Shown: positions 50,101-62,530, counted from the first letter of the stretch. The stretch: DNA of 64,000 bases from Nemopilema nomurai (GCA_003864495.1 ML133436.1:4630212-4694211), one strand, 5' to 3'. Notes: generated from the sequence alone by a model not told the origin. Made by a program: numbers and translations.

Positions 50101-52880
50101 CGTGGTGTTTTCCCAATTACAACGCAAGCTCGATGAAATACCCAGGCTCAAAGTAGGTGTATGACGTCATCGTCCTTTTCCCGTCGCATTTTCTAAAAAG
50201 GGTATGTTTAGCGACGAATTAATTAAATTGACAAACTACCTTTGACTTTGTAAACGTTGTTGTCATTTTCATTACTTGGGATTACAATGCACAGGAGATT
50301 TTCAACAAACATTTTTTTGACATGCTTAGTTATGAAAGCCACGCGATCATACCTAGAATTTGATTGATGGCAGGTATTAGAGTTTTAATTCGTTTTATTC
50401 GCAACAGATCTGGTCGTCCGACTCTGACGATAGAGAAGCCATTACCGAGGACTTGCCAACTTTCAGTTTGTCTCCACAAAGCTGTATAACCGATGTAAGA
50501 ATGATGATTTTTATTTAATGTTCTTTGCTGCATGTTGCATCGTGTATTTCGTTGGTAATATTGTTGCAGATACTTTTGACTCAAACATCTGGAAAAGATT
50601 TCAGTCTGCTGTATCAATGAAAGATGAAATTTTTATTTCTGCTGTACTAAATCATCTCAAGCTCTGTTTTACCAAAATGACTAATAGCTTCTATTCGCTG
50701 ACAAACATTGGTTTACTTTTATCGTTTATTCTTAAACATTGAATTATTGACTTTTATTGTAAATCAACAAAACGTAATTAACTTCGATGTAAGTAGCTGC
50801 ACCTGCTTTTCTTGTTGCGCAGGTCGGTGACTACTTGCTGACGCTTCCCCAGCAGCTTGAGCCATTTTTCACACAGGACAATGAATTCTTATCTGCAGCA
50901 TTAAAAGCTGGTCAAATCCCATACACTGGTCAGCAAGGTAGGGGCTTGCTATTATCTTTAAATAATAGTGTCCATACATTTATTTTGGCCTTCAAACGCC
51001 AACTGAATGATTTGATGCTCAAGCCTCACCCTATTCTTTCGCTGTTCAGTTCCTCCTCTTCTTTCCACTTATTCCCTAGCTTTACCCCAATTCCCCTCTT
51101 CGCCCCCTTCAACTTTTCTTATTCCTATCATCCCACCCGCTCCTCTCCAGTTCTTTTCCTCCCCTCTTCGCCTTTTGCTGCTGTTGCTATAACTACCGCT
51201 GATACCGAAGCATTTCATTGCAGATTCGGGTGTAGGGGACGATCATTTCTGGCTGATTGGGTTTGCACGGGGAACAATGGATCATTTTATTGTTAACCTC
51301 CTCAATATTTCTGAGCTCAAGTCCCAGAATGCAACACGACAGCTTATTGCTGACATCGGTTTGTGAATTCGACTCAACCTTTTACTGTTATATAGTGAAA
51401 ATGTAGCCCAACATACCTCTTTTGAAATTACGATATGTTTCTGTTTTTTTTATTAACTTGTGCTATTTATGTATTATCCGCTTTCCAAATATTTCAAGGG
51501 AAATGGGCGAGGGAAGATCTCAAAAGTTCAACGTAGGTCCAGGAAGTTTAGGGCAGAGAAATTGCGTCACGTGTAATTGCGCCCTCGTGGAGGTATGCTT
51601 TGCAGCCTGCCAAAATGTGGAGCAACGTTTCTTGTATATGACAAAGAGCAATCGGAAAGAGCTCCCTTTAGTTAGGCTCTTCATTGTGGCAATAGGGCCA
51701 CTCAGATATTTGATAGTAGAATTGTAAATTTTGGGCATTGGATGAAATTCTCATTCTATTTCTGTTTTGGCTACCAGTGACATTCAATCCTTAAAGATCG
51801 TCCTTAAGGACAAATTGTCTATTTAGAAACAGAGCCTCAAGATGATTGACAACTAAGAATTTGGCTAGATTTCAACTCAAATGGTGATAAAAATTTTTGA
51901 AGCAGTTGCTGTCTGCCAAGAGTTGCGAAGCATGAGTGATTACTTATAATTATAAAGTTATAGAGTGATTACCTATATGATTAATTATAAAGGATTGGAA
52001 AATGTCAATGACGTCATACGATGTCCGTGGGCCTTGGGTTGATTGTGATGCAAGTCACGTCGATATGGTCGACCGCTCTTGTAGTGGTTACTAAGACTGG
52101 CTGTGAAGTAACCGTGGTTTGAACCATCGAAATATATTAGGGTTTTATGCTGGCTGTGGCAATCACCCCTTCGGTCATGGCGATTCCCTTGCAACAGGTT
52201 GAGGATGCCTCTGTTTGAAGTCGTGCAGTCTGAAGGTCGAAATATTACGGCGATGCTGGCACGTTCTACTTCAAGTATTCTTCACTTTTTGATGTCTATC
52301 ACATTTTATGTTCCAGATTATCTTTGCAACATATTTGAGGCAGTCGAAGTTCACCCAAGTGAAGAATTGAATGCGATTAAAAAGCTATTAATAGCAGACG
52401 AAGAAAGGTGTTGTATACACTTTTACCTTTTATTAGTTTAGATTGTGAAGATTTATTTTGCAACTGTTAGTTTTCAGTTAGCTTTTCACAGGACCATTAC
52501 TAACATTTTTAGGAAGTAGAATTTGATTTGTACCTTAAAGGGACATGCCAATATCCTGTCGATTTTGTAGGTGTTGTGTCAATATTGTACACCATTATTC
52601 AAGTATGCATCACTCGTATAACTCAAGCATTCCCAACTTTTTTCATGTCATTTTTTTTGTTGGTTTAGCACCTAGGCCTAGGGTTGCCCTGCTTGTCGCA
52701 CTTAAAAGAAATATTGCTTTTGACTTCTTGCTCCGCTTCTGTAACTCGAATTCTGTCCCTTCCATTTCGAAAGTTTCCCGAAGGCTTTTTTGTTTTGCTT
52801 GCAGTTTCCATGTGGTAGCAACTGAAATATCAGCGGATACCCACATTGTTAGTGAAATTGCAAGAATGAGGAAGATTTGA
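41112..52880 (+). CDS. COG7: Conserved oligomeric Golgi complex subunit 7 (COG7)
   Basis: COG7 belongs to lobe B of the COG tether for retrograde intra-Golgi vesicles and is needed for normal glycosylation. Exons: 41112-41114 (ATG only), 41541-41633, 42127-42171 (NLVMKLQLFIQ), 42461-42516, 42845-42929, 43340-43429, 44000-44068, 44212-44247, 44638-44758 (ETLKNRLEALLSTKLVAAFT), 44913-44995, 45541-45648, 45986-46144, 47181-47311, 47603-47677, 48546-48611, 49106-49262, 49618-49797, 50022-50152 (LNEHAHKLAFDVVF), 50408-50494 (ITEDLPTFSLSP), 50823-50937 (LPQQLEPFFTQDNEF), 51224-51358, 52317-52407 and 52805-52880. Phases agree except between 46144 and 47181, where an exon of roughly 25-30 residues is not found. 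The product is all-helical with early heptad-like segments and no signal peptide, as expected of a peripheral Golgi protein. Confidence 0.94.
45652..45848. repeat. 96-bp tandem duplication in a COG7 intron
   Basis: Units 45652-45747 and 45748-45843 differ at about one base and are followed by the first bases of a third copy. The array starts three bases after the donor of exon 45541-45648. Each copy contains TTGTTGTTGCTGTTGCAG-like sequence that resembles an acceptor. Confidence 0.95.
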
Positions 52881-54121
52881 CTTCAAAAGAAGTAGATGTA
52901 GTTTTTATAACAATGAGCAGCTTCCCACACAAGGGCGTTGTGGTAACCATGGTAATCATGCCACCGAGGCTTCAATACTGTTTGAAAGGATTTTAGGTAC
53001 TTATTCAAATTGCAAGATATGCGTCGCCATTATGTGTGCCTTTTTCGTATCTTTTCTTTCTCCATCGCAGCCGAACATATTGCGGCCCTGCATTGTTAAC
53101 AAAACGATTCAGAAACTTGTCATACGCACCACGAACAAGTTTTAAAGCACTGAACACGGCTCTCGGGAATCTCCAGTTGCAAGAGTGATTTTCGTATACC
53201 GCAAAAACGAAGCTAACCCTGAAATGTAAGACGGAGGGGGGGGGGGGTGTTGTGGTGGATGGCAAGGTGGTGCTCTAATTCTTAGGCAGAAGGCGTTGCA
53301 TTCCAAAAAGGCCTTTCAGCGTGACAAGAATAGCCCCGAGGGATGTTGTCAGCATCCGCAGGTCATGTCTCTTCTCTAGCGTAGGACAGACAGGGAGAGA
53401 AGCTTTTATGGCAAGTTTATTGTCATCAATAATGACAAAATCTCTTTGGAATTGATAAGTTTTGTGAAGAAAAATTCACAATGGCTAGCAATTATGAGAA
53501 CTTTTTTAAAAACTAGAATCAATAAATCATCAGGTAATAATAATCATAATCATAATCATAATCGAATGTTTTAACAGGATAAATTAAAAGTACAATAATA
53601 CTGTTATCATTAGGGTCCTGATGTAAAACATTCTAATGGGAGTTGACATCTTGAGCAACAAGGCACAGAGCATTGAAAGTTTCTGGAAATAGGGAAATTG
53701 AGATAATGGAAATATAAGATTAAGGAAGGGTGGGATAAGGGGGTAGGGCAAAGAAAGTGTGGGATGAGTAGGATAAGGACAGTGTTGGATAGAGAAAAGT
53801 TGAATATGAGAGTTTCGTATAAAAACGATTTTTTTTGCCTTTTTCCATTAGGGGCGGACCAAAATAATTTTGAAGAGGGGCAACTGATAATAAGGTAGCC
53901 AAACATTTTCTGAAATTTGTGATGAGTGTACCCTCTATAAAACCATTTCCAACTTCACTTCCTGATGAACGGGTCCTCTATTGACGTTCTACGAAAATTA
54001 TTATAATCCCGCTGCATCAAGGCAGTACTATATAGCCTGAAAACAACCTAAGGCAGCTATCAGACGACGCAAAAGAAAAGTTTTTGAAATTAAACTGGAG
54101 ATGCATCTACAGGACTAGAAT

Positions 54122-54225
54122 TCAACAAAATAAATACAAAACCGCTCAGAATAGTCAGTTCGACGATTCTCATTTATCATTGGTTTTTAGACAAATTTTG
54201 GAAGGGGAGGGGTCATGCTAAAGCT
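54122..54225 (+). repeat. Dispersed repeat family A, copy 2
   Basis: Partner of the repeat at about 15905-16018, roughly 75-80 percent alike by eye and in the same orientation. Confidence 0.8.
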
Positions 54226-54775
54226 CTGTGGGAAAAGGAAGTAAGGGTGACCATTAGTTCAAATAATATTGAATTGACTGATTTACTCCTGAAAAACACT
54301 TCTTTTTCTCGAGAATTGATGCAAATAAAAGATGAATAATAGAAATATACCTAAAATAGATAGTAAATAGGTCAAATAATAACAAGCAGTATATAAACAC
54401 TGTAAAACTGTAAAATAATATGATACTTGAAAATGTGTTGACTGTGGGTGGGATATGGTGCTTTCAGAGTTTCTACTCTGCAGGTTTGTTTGGTGAATAG
54501 TGACAGATGAACATTCTAGGTGCTTCTACGTATGGAGCCAACCCTCTCTGACCAATGGCGAAGGACTTTGGAATCGCCCCACTTGAACCGGTAACACCGA
54601 CCAACACTGATGAGGCTGGGCTAAACTTATCTAATAGTTTCGTTTGTTTCAGGGACGTGAAACTATATGATAATAACTGAAAATGCTATAAAAAGGACTA
54701 AAATTACTAACACACTAATCGAAAGATGATATGCTGGCGTTTGGTCTCAGCAGGTCTATCGTTCATTGAACGTTT

Positions 54776-54846
54776 GGGCATTGAGCTGACTCTTTTTGGG
54801 CATTGAGCTGACTTTTTGGGCATTGAGCTGACGTTTTGGGCAATCA
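54776..54846. repeat. Short tandem repeat, about 23-bp period
   Basis: Three to four copies of GGGCATTGAGCTGAC followed by a variable T-rich TTTTT(G) segment. Confidence 0.9.
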
Positions 54847-56039
54847 ATTCTTTTTGGGCAAGCTTTAATAGTTCTTATTGCTGTTCTTTGGGAACTATTA
54901 TCAAGAAGACAAAAAGGATTACCTTACCGAATCGTTGATCTTTGGTTGATATCACCAAGAGAAGAGTTTTGACTTCTGTTCTTGACTTCTTATGAATTAC
55001 CAATCTCTCTACTATACCAGCGCAAATTTATATTCCTAAGCTAAAAATACAACTTGCTGACGAAGCGTGTGTTAGTATGATGTAATGATGATGTAATTGG
55101 ATGGAAAAATCTAGAGCTAGAAAAGAGCGAAGGTGAGTCAGCTTGACTTGGTGTGATGATGCAACGATGAGAGAATTGTGAAAATGATAAGCGTTAGTTG
55201 ATTAAGCAAATTATTTAATCACTACAAAGCATTATAACGCCACAAAGGTTTCAACTGGGGGCCGCGTCTGGAAGCTTCTTTCTCTTCAAAAGAAATATCG
55301 AAAATAAGCTTACCAAAAGGAGCGCAAAATTTTAAAAAGGGGCATTATCACGGCTTCAACTGGGCGGACTGCCCCCAGTTGCCCCCTTAATCCTTCGCTG
55401 CTTTTAATAACCTTTTATGACGCAGGTGTCAAAGACAGTGTCCTGACAAGCTGTTTACGATGCTTTGCCCATTACTGGCTTTAACTTTAAAATGTCTCAA
55501 TTTAGTTGCCACTTTTCTTTATAAATGCTTTGGAACAAGATTAAGAGAACAATAAAACAGTACTAATACCCAAGATGTTCAAACCCCGGATTTTAATTTT
55601 CAGTTGATTATACAAATGTTTCGCTGTAACACAACATTTCAATTTTACGTATTTTTAATTTGTTCGTCCATTCGTAATTAACAATTGTATTATTTAAAAT
55701 GGGGTTAATATTAAAGTTCCACAAGTTGTTGTAGCAGTAATTTTATTAACTGTCATTGTTATGTTGAGATTGTAATTAGGTTAGTAATTATATTCATTTT
55801 TTCAATGTTATGCCAATGTTGTAATTAGGCTAGAGGCCATCATAGCCTAGAAACCTTTTGAATACTAAAAAAACAATCATTCTTGATAAGAATTGCAAAC
55901 GATCCTAAGAAATTTAAGACTTAATAAGCAATCATGTGTCCCTTGCCTACTTTCTTTCGGTGTTGTCAAATCAGCAGGATTGCGGAAGAACAAAAGTATA
56001 AACTTGATCCCTCGGTACATGCGTACTATTGTGGTCAGA

Positions 56040-56046
56040 GTTAATA
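56040..56046 (+). repeat. Target-site duplication, left copy
   Basis: GTTAATA immediately before the left terminal repeat, identical to 61119-61125. Confidence 0.85.
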
Positions 56047-56079
56047 CACAGAATAGAAAATACGCAGAAGGTGAACTCT
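56047..56079 (+). repeat. Left terminal inverted repeat (33 bp)
   Basis: Begins CACAGAATAG and ends GGTGAACTCT. It is the exact reverse complement of 61086-61118. Confidence 0.96.
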
Positions 56080-56976
56080 ACGTCGGCACCTTTGATGTTT
56101 ACGTGCACAAATCTAGAACAAAGAAACAATAGCTTTGCGCCATAAACTCGTTTTGATTCAGAGGTCTGGAGGACGAATGGCGGCCGGCTGGATTAGTTGC
56201 TGCGGTGATGCAAAGAGTGAATAATGGCTTGAAATTTTACATTTCATTTTCGTCAATTTTGGAAATTAACTACAAAGGTACGTATTCTTATTCACTTTTT
56301 AAAGCTATTTCCGGTTTCGCCCAATTTCAGGGCTCGTCAGTGCAGCTAGACGAGAGCCAAACTACCTAAAGGTTTTGGTCTGTGCTTACATGATTATGAA
56401 GTCACGTAATTTCTCTGCGCAAAAAATCACCAACAGTCTGGGAGGTTAAAAATGGCCAGTACTAATTTTGAATATGTGAAAACAACTAAAATGAATTTTT
56501 AGTGGTCAGCTGCAGACCGGACCTTTTTATTGGGATGAAGCAATTACTTATAATAGTGACTGTGTGCAACAAGTTCCCCTTTACTGCAGTACTTAGGGAA
56601 GCTGTCTACCGTATCCCTGGTAAGGGTGGCTAAAGAGGTAGTTCATGCTTGCCAAAGGCACAACCCCAAGGCTAGCAGATGGTGGAGGCACCTCATATCT
56701 CCTTGTTAGACTCATTGTTCTAACCTGCTACCAAAAAGAAGAGTGTATATGTACATAAATGATTCATTTTTGGAGAGCAAATGCAAAGTTCCAATGCCCT
56801 TTGTTTTTGGCTAGCAAATGAGTCCTATTAGATAAATTATTTGCAAAGATTTTGAATAAAGAGTTTTTTAAAAATTTAGAAAGAATGCATTTTAGAATAT
56901 GCGAACAAAGAATTATCACATCAGTGGAAGGCAGATGAACGGTTAAGAATGTTAATGACAATTCCTTGCTTGATCA

Positions 56977-57385
56977 AAATCGAACTCCAGTTTACAGCAT
57001 CAAAAGCAACCTGCTCTTGGTCAGAATCAAACTCCAGTTTACAAGATCAAAAGCAACCTGCTCTTGGTCAGAATTGAACTCCAGTTTACAACATCAAAAG
57101 CAACCTGCTCTTGTTCAGAATCGAACTCCAGTTTACAACATCAAAAGCAACCTGCTCTTGTTCAGAATCGAACTCCAGTTTACAGCATCAAAAGCAACCT
57201 GCTCTTGGTCAGAATCAAACTCCAGTTTACAAGATCAAAAGCAACCTGCTCTTGGTCAGAATCGAACTCCAGTTTACAAGATCAAAAGCAACCTGCTCTT
57301 GGTCAGAATCGAACTCCAGTTTACAACATCAAAAGCAACCTGCTCTTGTTCAGAATCGAACTCCAGTTTACAGCATCAAAAGCAG
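56977..57385. repeat. 47-bp tandem array inside the transposon
   Basis: Nearly nine units with ATC(G/A)AACTCCAGTTTACA, then (A/G)(C/G)ATCAAAAGCAACCTG, then CTCTTG(G/T)TCAGA. Three overlapping open frames (56966-57486) are products of the repeat; 47 is not a multiple of three, so the frames cycle through the same peptides. Confidence 0.96.
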
Positions 57386-57494
57386 CCATGATAATTCTAT
57401 TGAACTTAAACTTATCTGAATACATTGATATTGATTCCAGGAGAACTGGACTGCTCCAAGCTCCAAAGCCAAGCAATTTACATTAATTTTCAAT

Positions 57495-60400
57495 CTAAAG
57501 ATGCACCAGTTTGATGTATTTTCTATTCTTTCTCTTTGTTGCTACAAGTTCTCTGTTTACATACTTCAGACAATAATAGATTCTCATTCGAATAAAAAGT
57601 TCAATCAAAAAAAACTTGTCAAAATTTTCACATGAAACATTCAGGTTTATGGTGGCAAGAATCTCTTTCAGCTCTTTTCCAATCCCAGATGTTTTCTTTA
57701 TATTGCTGAAATATTCCATGAATGCATCTTCCAATTGCTTGGCATAGGCAAACATGTCAGCAGATGGTACAACAAGTCCAGAAAATGTACTGCTAGATTC
57801 ATAGGCCTTAAACATCATAAATACATTATGGTTTTCCATTCCATTGTTATTTGAGAGAACAGAGCATTTTTCGCATTTGTGCTTGCTGTATGTCTTGCGC
57901 AGCAAATAACCAGCAACATATGCCATGGCATTATCTTTGAAAACTCTGTTTTCAACTTGCTCATTGCTGTAGTCAGTGGAAACAATTCTAAGCGGCTTTT
58001 CAACAACAGGAACCTCTGGGAGCTCTCTTATATCTGATAACTGTGCAAGGAGTTCATTTTCATCTTGCTCACAATTGGCAGCTGAGACTGTTAGAAGATT
58101 TGTGTGGAACAATTTGCGATATGCACTTTTAAATTGGTTTGGGGTTGGGTTGTCAGAATTCCCCCCTTGCTGCCTAATACATCCAAAAAAATTTTCAAGT
58201 GGATCTTGGTTAAGCTGTCTTGTAACCAGGAAGGTGACATCATGCTCTTCATTTAATTTATGCCACAAATTTGAAATTGCCTTTAATGTAATGCACCAGC
58301 CTTTTAAACACCTTAATTTATTTGTATGGTCTTCTCCTGTTGCTCCATTGATGACTTTTATTGACTGCACAAATCTTATGCCATCTTCCATTACTTTCAG
58401 GTGGGGAGAGGAAGCAGTTAAAGGCCGTCGAGATATTTTACTATCCCTGAAACTTAATGAGTTGCAACAATCAAAGATTGAATCAAATTTAGAAAGAACC
58501 TCTGCAGTACCCAAGGCGGTAGATGGCAATCCTTGAAGTGCAACATATGTAAATATCCCAGCAGAAACTGAATGACTGAATACTTGTGCTGCTAGCTTTA
58601 CCTTCATCTTTGCAAATTGTGCTGGATTTATATGCTTATCTGTCAACTTAGGGCTAGTTCTTATTGCAAGCTTCTTTTCTTTTTCATAGAATGATTTAAC
58701 ATCTGACCAAGAAGCAGTTCTTCCATCAAAAGTAAAATTGTACTTCAATAAATTGTTCCTTATTGACTTCAACAAATGTGGTGGATCAAAAATGGTAAAG
58801 TACTGTTTGCCATGCATTTCAAAATATGGCTTATCTACTGTGACTCCCATAGCATCATAGAAACTTGAAAAGTTGGATCCCTGATCACTTACCACACCAA
58901 CAACCTTTAAACCAATTGACTCTAACTGCACAAGTGCCTCATCTACAATACCCTCTAATTTAGCACTGCTACAAGCCTCATTCACAAAGTAATATGCCAC
59001 AGGCTGCTTCCAGTTTTCAAGAACACCACGGGCCATAAGCACTAAAGAGGAATTAGCAACAAGACTTGATGTCTCACCATCACCAAGAGTTTCAAATCCA
59101 ATAATGGAGTCTTGAGCTACATTGTAAAAGAGATGGGACTTCAATGACATTTCATCCATGACCAGAGTGCAAATTCTAGCATTGTCAGACATGACTTGAA
59201 CACGTTGTCTGAGAACATATAATGACTTTTCTGAGAAGCCAACATCTGAAGCAAATCTAGAGACAAGTTTGGTTAATGATGATTTTGAAGGTAAATTGAA
59301 AAGCTTAGCAAGGAATCTGTATGCCTTACCACTGATGTGATACAATGTTAAAGCCCAGGCTTTGAAAGCTTCATCATAACGTCTCCCTTTCTTTTTTTTC
59401 AAAGAGAGGGTCAGTTGTTTTTTAATAAAGTCTAATAAGTTAGGGGAAATTACCCCTTCCAATAGTTGAAATGCCTTATTAACTTTTTGAAGCTTAGTCA
59501 TTTTCTTTGGAGATGTAGAACTGTTTTGAATGGAATTATTCAATGCACAGATCTTACGCCTCTTTCTTTGTAGCAATTTCCTAAGGTTTTTTTTTCTTGG
59601 TGTGTACAAAGAAAGGTCAGCAGATGTTTGACATGACTTTTCATCTTGGATTGCTTCCATGCATGCAACAGTTGACTCAAGAGGAATTTCTCCTTTTGTG
59701 GCTTCTTCATTATCAACTAGGAAATGAATGTAAACCATCAATGACAAACTGGATGGTTTGCATACAAAGCTTTAGTTTACAATTTCAAAAAGAACAAATA
59801 CTTCGAAAATGATTTAAAGCATACCTGGAATAGATGCATCACCTTCAGAATTTGCTGAGACCTGGCGTCTTTTCTTACTAACTGAGTCTGTAGATTTAAG
59901 GGAAAGTCACTAATTAGCCATACTTACAAACAATGTTTTTATTTATCAAAACAACTTCATTCCAGGTCTGTACAACAAATAATATTTTTAAGGTGGTAAC
60001 TGAAAGAAAATGTCTGTATATTAAGATTATAAATCAATGTTTCTTTCAATTTATGTTCAAAAGAATTTACAATAGTCATAATTATTATGATACCACATGG
60101 GTCTTGGTGGTAGATACCAACCCAATAGCAATCAGTTAGGCTGTCACTAGCTTTTTTGCCCCAGGGGGGTTTCAAGGTCAAATTTGTGGACAAGGTGGGT
60201 GAACCATCCTTTATTTGCAGACAAGTTTTAAAATTTGTTGACTAAGCAAACCACCCATACCCCAGATGGTGAAAAGATTCCTTGCTTTGCAAGGTAATTT
60301 TTTCAAGGGGGTGTCACTGTAATGTTTTTAATAATATTAACAGCAATTAACTTTGAAGTCTCCAAAAAACTGAAACTTAGTAAAGTGTCCCTCTTTCGGG

Positions 60401-60959
60401 AACAAACCATCAATTGAATTGTTGTAACTAGATCAAAATGAGAAAATGTAATACTCACAGTCAACTGGATCCGATCGTACCCTTCTTTTCCGCGTGGTAG
60501 TGAGAAGTGGTGGTGGGTTTGGTACATCGAATAGGGTTGGTTTTGCGTGTCTTGGTAGTCTTTTACGCTGATTTGTAAATTTGGGGAGGAGATCTGGTTC
60601 AAAATGAATGGAACAAATTGAGCAGTTTTTACTCAAGTACTCAGGAGTTTTCTTCATTAAGTCAGCTCGCCGACAATTCTGAAGCCATTCTCTGCAACTG
60701 AATATAGTTAAAAAAATTCCTTTTTATTTTGGAAAGTAAAAAATCCCGACAGAATAAAGGGAAATTCGCTTAAAGTGTTCTTTAAAATCGATATACAATA
60801 AATAAACATAAGAAAGGAGAATACGCTGCTTACTTACCGAGAAGGATCGGACGGAAACCTGAAGAAATTCAGCTCCGGATGAGCAAAATTATTATTTTGA
60901 CAATTGATGGCAGCGCAATGATACGATTTCTTTGAATGCTTTTTTGCCGTGTCAGTCAT
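57495..60959 (-). CDS. THAP-domain P-element transposase (THAP9-like), four exons, about 881 residues
   Basis: Exons 60959-60838, 60697-60459, 59887-59825 and 59716-57495 join with matching phases (2, 1, 1) to an uninterrupted frame. Residues 1 to about 85 form a C2CH THAP zinc finger: YHCAAINCQ, FFRFPSDPSR, REWLQNCRRADL and CSICSIHFEPD. A basic linker follows (RKRRKICAL). The large exon carries P-transposase signatures: MDEMSLK (about 59155), VVSDQGSNF (about 58885), DPPHLLKSIRNNLLKYNF after it, and DPLENFFG-x-IRQQGGNSDNP (about 58200). These fit the acidic catalytic triad of the RNase-H-like core interrupted by a GTP-binding insertion in Drosophila P transposase and human THAP9. It would cut and paste the element via the terminal repeats. 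It could instead be a domesticated THAP9 gene, but the terminal repeats and target duplication argue for a live or recently live transposon. Confidence 0.94.
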
Positions 60960-61085
60960 ATCGACGAGAGTATTTCGCAACGTGTGCTACCAACAGTATG
61001 GACAGCGTGAAAGAAAATTTTTCTAGTTTATTTAAACTCGATCTCAATCACAGCCTCATTCGCGCGCGCATCCCGTGAAATGACC

Positions 61086-61118
61086 AGAGTTCACCTTCTG
61101 CGTATTTTCTATTCTGTG
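61086..61118 (-). repeat. Right terminal inverted repeat (33 bp)
   Basis: Read on the minus strand it begins CACAGAATAG and ends GGTGAACTCT, the same as the left end. Confidence 0.96.
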
Positions 61119-61125
61119 GTTAATA
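61119..61125 (+). repeat. Target-site duplication, right copy
   Basis: GTTAATA immediately after the right terminal repeat. Confidence 0.85.
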
Positions 61126-61303
61126 CGACATGTCACTTGCATTGTGCGCACTTGTTGTCACCAAGCAGGTTCCGCGATTAGCATGTGCTGGTGTGCAAAC
61201 AAATTTGACGACGACGTGTACAGTATGTTGCTGTAAAGTCGTAGGCCGCTTCTTCTGTAGAAACACGCACAACGATAGTGAAGCTGGACAGTTTGATTTC
61301 TCG

Positions 61304-61633
61304 ATGGCCTTCGTTTTTGAAAGAAGAAGTCTTAGCGAATCCGATCTGGGACACAGCTTTATCGGTCTGCAAAGTCGCAAGGAGCACAAAGGTCAGGAAA
61401 ATGACGACCCTGTCGAAGACATGACCGACGGACCTGCTGGACTTCTCTGGAGAAAACGGGGTTACGAAAAACTGGAATCGGGAAGGGGAAGGTGGAAGTC
61501 TGAGCCAACAGTTGCGAAGGCTGACAGCGAAGGCATTCAAGATGACAAAACTGGCATTAAGAGTGGGAGAGATGTTTCCCAACGACCAGCCAAGTCGAAA
61601 AGAAGGATTGTTATTATCGAGAGTTGCGTTTGA
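61304..61633 (+). CDS. Hypothetical protein, 109 residues, low confidence
   Basis: A single open frame starting with ATG in a fair context (CTCGATGGC) and ending TGA at 61633; the frame extends upstream without a stop to 61130. The peptide is hydrophilic and charged (SLSESDLGHSFIGLQSRKEH, RYEK/KSKRR-type basic stretches), with no signal peptide, membrane segment or known motif. It could be an exon of a larger gene or a chance frame just outside the transposon end. I do not recognise it. Confidence 0.25.
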   Translation: MAFVFERRSLSESDLGHSFIGLQSRKEHKGQENDDPVEDMTDGPAGLLWRKRGYEKLESGRGRWKSEPTVAKADSEGIQDDKTGIKSGRDVSQRPAKSKRRIVIIESCV

Positions 61634-62508
61634 CATGGTTTGACTGGCAGGGTACCTCATTGGAACCTGCCGGACAAGGAAATTGGACGCGAGCCACTTT
61701 ATCAGCATAAATAAACGGCTACGTGCAGCTTTGCGTTACGTTGCGTGCCGGGCTGCCGAAGCTTATGTCATTGTTTTCCCAAGGACATGCGGGGGTCGGG
61801 GTCCGACGTTTATGCGTCAAACGCTTACCCAAAGTGATATCTTTGGGTTTAGTTTTTCATCAGAAATGATATTTTTAGATCCCGCAAAAAACAATAGATA
61901 CAAGTCTGATACTTCTAGGTCTCAAATTTAGAATCACCGATATTTTTGAGCTTTTGTTAGATTTCCATATTCGAATCACATGTTGCAAGTCATGTGACCT
62001 TACTCGTTGGAAGTTTTTGCTGAATGCTACTTTTTGCTGATAATTTGGATCTTTTGAAAATGAGCTAATAACAGTCACCTACCCTGGGCACCAGACCCAC
62101 TCAGTCTCCAAGAGCCGTTCAACTTTTCAAGATAAGATTTTCGCACTCATTGTCTATAAACACTTTCAGTGAAACGTCTTGACTTTCGTTCGAAGTTTCA
62201 AATCAATTGAAATTTATCAAAATGCATATCGTATCAAAAATACCCTTTTTAACATTTCCTTTATTTGATCTGTGAAAATTTCTTTCTTCATTAGAAATGA
62301 AAAGTAAAATACAGAAATTTACAGTAACCAACAGTATTATTAACATTATCACTGAAACGTAATCATCGCATTGGCCTACTAAGAGAGAGCTGCAGTCTGC
62401 TCTTGTTAATTCCACGCCTTGCACAAAATCTGTATCCTCCTGCAGGGAATGTTCTAAGTCAATTTTGTTGGGAAACATGTTCGGTACAGCAGAGGCGTGG
62501 CGACAATG

Positions 62509-62530
62509 GGGGGGGGGGGGGAAGGGGGGC
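62509..62530 (+). repeat. Poly-G tract
   Basis: A run of at least 14 G, then AA, then six G: prone to length error in sequencing and to G-quadruplex formation. Confidence 0.9.

Larger units (their letters stand above)
52881..56046. other. Intergenic region between COG7 and the transposon
   Basis: No supported gene. Contains a G tract (about 53234-53248), an (ATAATC)n-like stretch near 53537-53563, dispersed repeat A copy 2, a tandem array at about 54776-54846, and the transposon target site at its end. The open frames here are short and lack similarity. Confidence 0.55.
56047..61118. mobile_element. P-element-like DNA transposon with intact-looking transposase
   Basis: A 5,072-bp element bounded by 33-bp perfect terminal inverted repeats (56047-56079 and 61086-61118) and flanked by an exact 7-bp direct repeat GTTAATA (56040-56046 and 61119-61125). 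It contains a THAP-domain P-type transposase gene on the minus strand and a 47-bp tandem array between the left end and the transposase stop. P elements typically give 8-bp target duplications; the exact match here is 7 bp. Identical terminal repeats, an exact duplication and an open transposase gene all suggest recent insertion. Confidence 0.93.

Noticed and set aside
56966..57486. Three overlapping plus-strand frames of about 100-140 residues
   Set aside because: Products of the 47-bp tandem array inside the transposon; repeated peptide in each frame.
57976..58536. 186-codon plus-strand frame
   Set aside because: Antisense shadow of the transposase coding exon.
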